DNA from: an uncultured Veillonella sp.
GTDB lineage: Bacteria; Bacillota; Negativicutes; Veillonellales; Veillonellaceae
Assembly (NCBI GenBank): GCA_900538355.1
Contig: UPXS01000006.1
Coordinates: forward strand, 1 to 64,000
Direction: 5' to 3'
DNA length: 64,000 bases
Every line of letters begins with the position of its first letter. Positions within the stretch are counted from its first letter, which is position 1. A model generated the notes under the pieces. That model made no database searches and was not told where the DNA came from. It saw nothing but the letters and a program-made list of their open reading frames with translations. Shown in pieces: positions 63,377 to 64,000 of this stretch. The position numbers and the translations under genes were made by a program.

Positions 63377-63385
63377 TGATATAAT
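63377..63385 (+). promoter_or_regulatory. Extended -10 promoter of the YkvI-like gene
   Basis: TGATATAAT is a perfect TGnTATAAT element, 45 bases before the ATG at 63431. A strong AAAGGAGG follows at about 63415-63422. Confidence 0.6.
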
Positions 63386-63430
63386 ATTATTTTGTATACT
63401 AAGTTATGTATTTGAAAGGAGGAAAATATA

Positions 63431-64000
63431 ATGCAACAATCATGGAAAATTGCATTTGCCTACATAGGCGTTATTGTAGGTGCAGGACTCTCGAGTGGAC
63501 AAGATCTTCTACAATATTTTATAAGTTTTGGCCAAATAGGTCTTATTGGTGTTCTATTACTAGGTCTATTAAATGCCGCATTTGGTAAAATCATGCTTTC
63601 TTTGGGGAGCTACTATCGTGCAGACAATCATGAAGAAGTTTTTACACAGATTTCCCATCCTATTATTACAAGAATACTTGATTTTGTACTAATCGCTGGT
63701 AGTTTTATTATGGGCTTCGTTATGATAGCCGGTGCAGGATCAAACTTAGAACAACAATTTGGACTTCCTTTTTGGGTTGGCGGATTAATTTGCTCACTTT
63801 TAATCATAACTGTATCATTTATGGACTTTGATAAAATTACCAGTGTTCTAGGTGTTTTTACACCTATTATGATTGTAATGATATTCATCATTACAGGTTA
63901 CTCTTTTATTGGTAAAAGTCATGATTGGGCTGCGTTAGATACTATAGCCCACACAATCAAACCAGCCACAAGCAATGTATGGTTTTCTGTCATTAATTAT
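63431..64000 (+). CDS. YkvI-like membrane transporter, cut by window edge
   Basis: The frame runs from the ATG at 63431 off the window, giving 190 residues with about five membrane helices. It begins WKIAFAYIGVIVGAGLSSGQDLLQYF, whose IVGAGLSSGQ unwound helix resembles the first helix of LeuT/APC-fold transporters. It fits the YkvI family found in Firmicutes, whose substrate is not established. AAAGGAGG and an extended -10 promoter precede it. The 3' part is missing only because the window ends. Confidence 0.85.
   Translation, partial: MQQSWKIAFAYIGVIVGAGLSSGQDLLQYFISFGQIGLIGVLLLGLLNAAFGKIMLSLGSYYRADNHEEVFTQISHPIITRILDFVLIAGSFIMGFVMIAGAGSNLEQQFGLPFWVGGLICSLLIITVSFMDFDKITSVLGVFTPIMIVMIFIITGYSFIGKSHDWAALDTIAHTIKPATSNVWFSVINY

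Overview
The window reads as a low-GC chromosome segment of a diderm Firmicute (Negativicutes), most likely Veillonella. It combines a Gram-positive style cell-division cluster (MraZ, FtsL, DivIB/FtsQ, DUF881 and DUF1290 next to FtsZ) with true outer-membrane features: a small beta-barrel protein ending in Phe, and a giant trimeric autotransporter with an ESPR-type signal peptide. MurE carries the DNPR motif of meso-diaminopimelate enzymes. The genus is inferred from gene content, not from a search.

Layout. 1-3834: a partial unknown gene, nth, a DUF896 gene, an aminotransferase and an outer-membrane protein. 3916-17676 (minus): the dcw cluster mraZ-rsmH-ftsL-murE-murF-mraY-murD-murG-murC-ddl-ftsQ-DUF881-DUF1290-ftsZ, tightly packed and often overlapping, but without ftsI, ftsW, murB or ftsA. 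18074-25759 (minus): a 2561-residue trimeric autotransporter adhesin with a poly-Gln N-terminus and a long repetitive stalk. 26139-33274: housekeeping genes (trxA, CoA-binding protein, gluQ, M16 protease, lysC, superoxide reductase).

33423-49059 is mainly anaerobic cobalamin synthesis in two minus-strand blocks: cbiD-E-T-F-G-H-J-C (49059 down to 42686) and cbiK(broken)-cbiL-cbiA-cobO (37024 down to 33423). Between them lies a metal/tetrapyrrole island: a CbiK-like protein with an altered active site behind Fur-like boxes, a secreted CbiK, a substrate-binding lipoprotein, and a convergent FecCD-type permease/ATPase pair. The only cytoplasmic CbiK with both expected histidines is frameshifted.

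49131-64000 holds yajQ, secreted proteins of unknown role (one with WG repeats), an RluA-type pseudouridine synthase, class II aldolase, a MurJ/SpoVB-like flippase, an AEC transporter, a glutamine-amidotransferase hydrolase with an amino acid permease, a HAD phosphatase and a truncated YkvI-like transporter.

The least explained elements are two related intergenic repeat arrays (42424-42623 and 61204-61530). They share a TTTTAACTGGTAGTATCT core at about 52-bp spacing, with inverted copies at the left end. No tRNA, rRNA, CRISPR array, complete insertion sequence or clear cobalamin riboswitch was seen.
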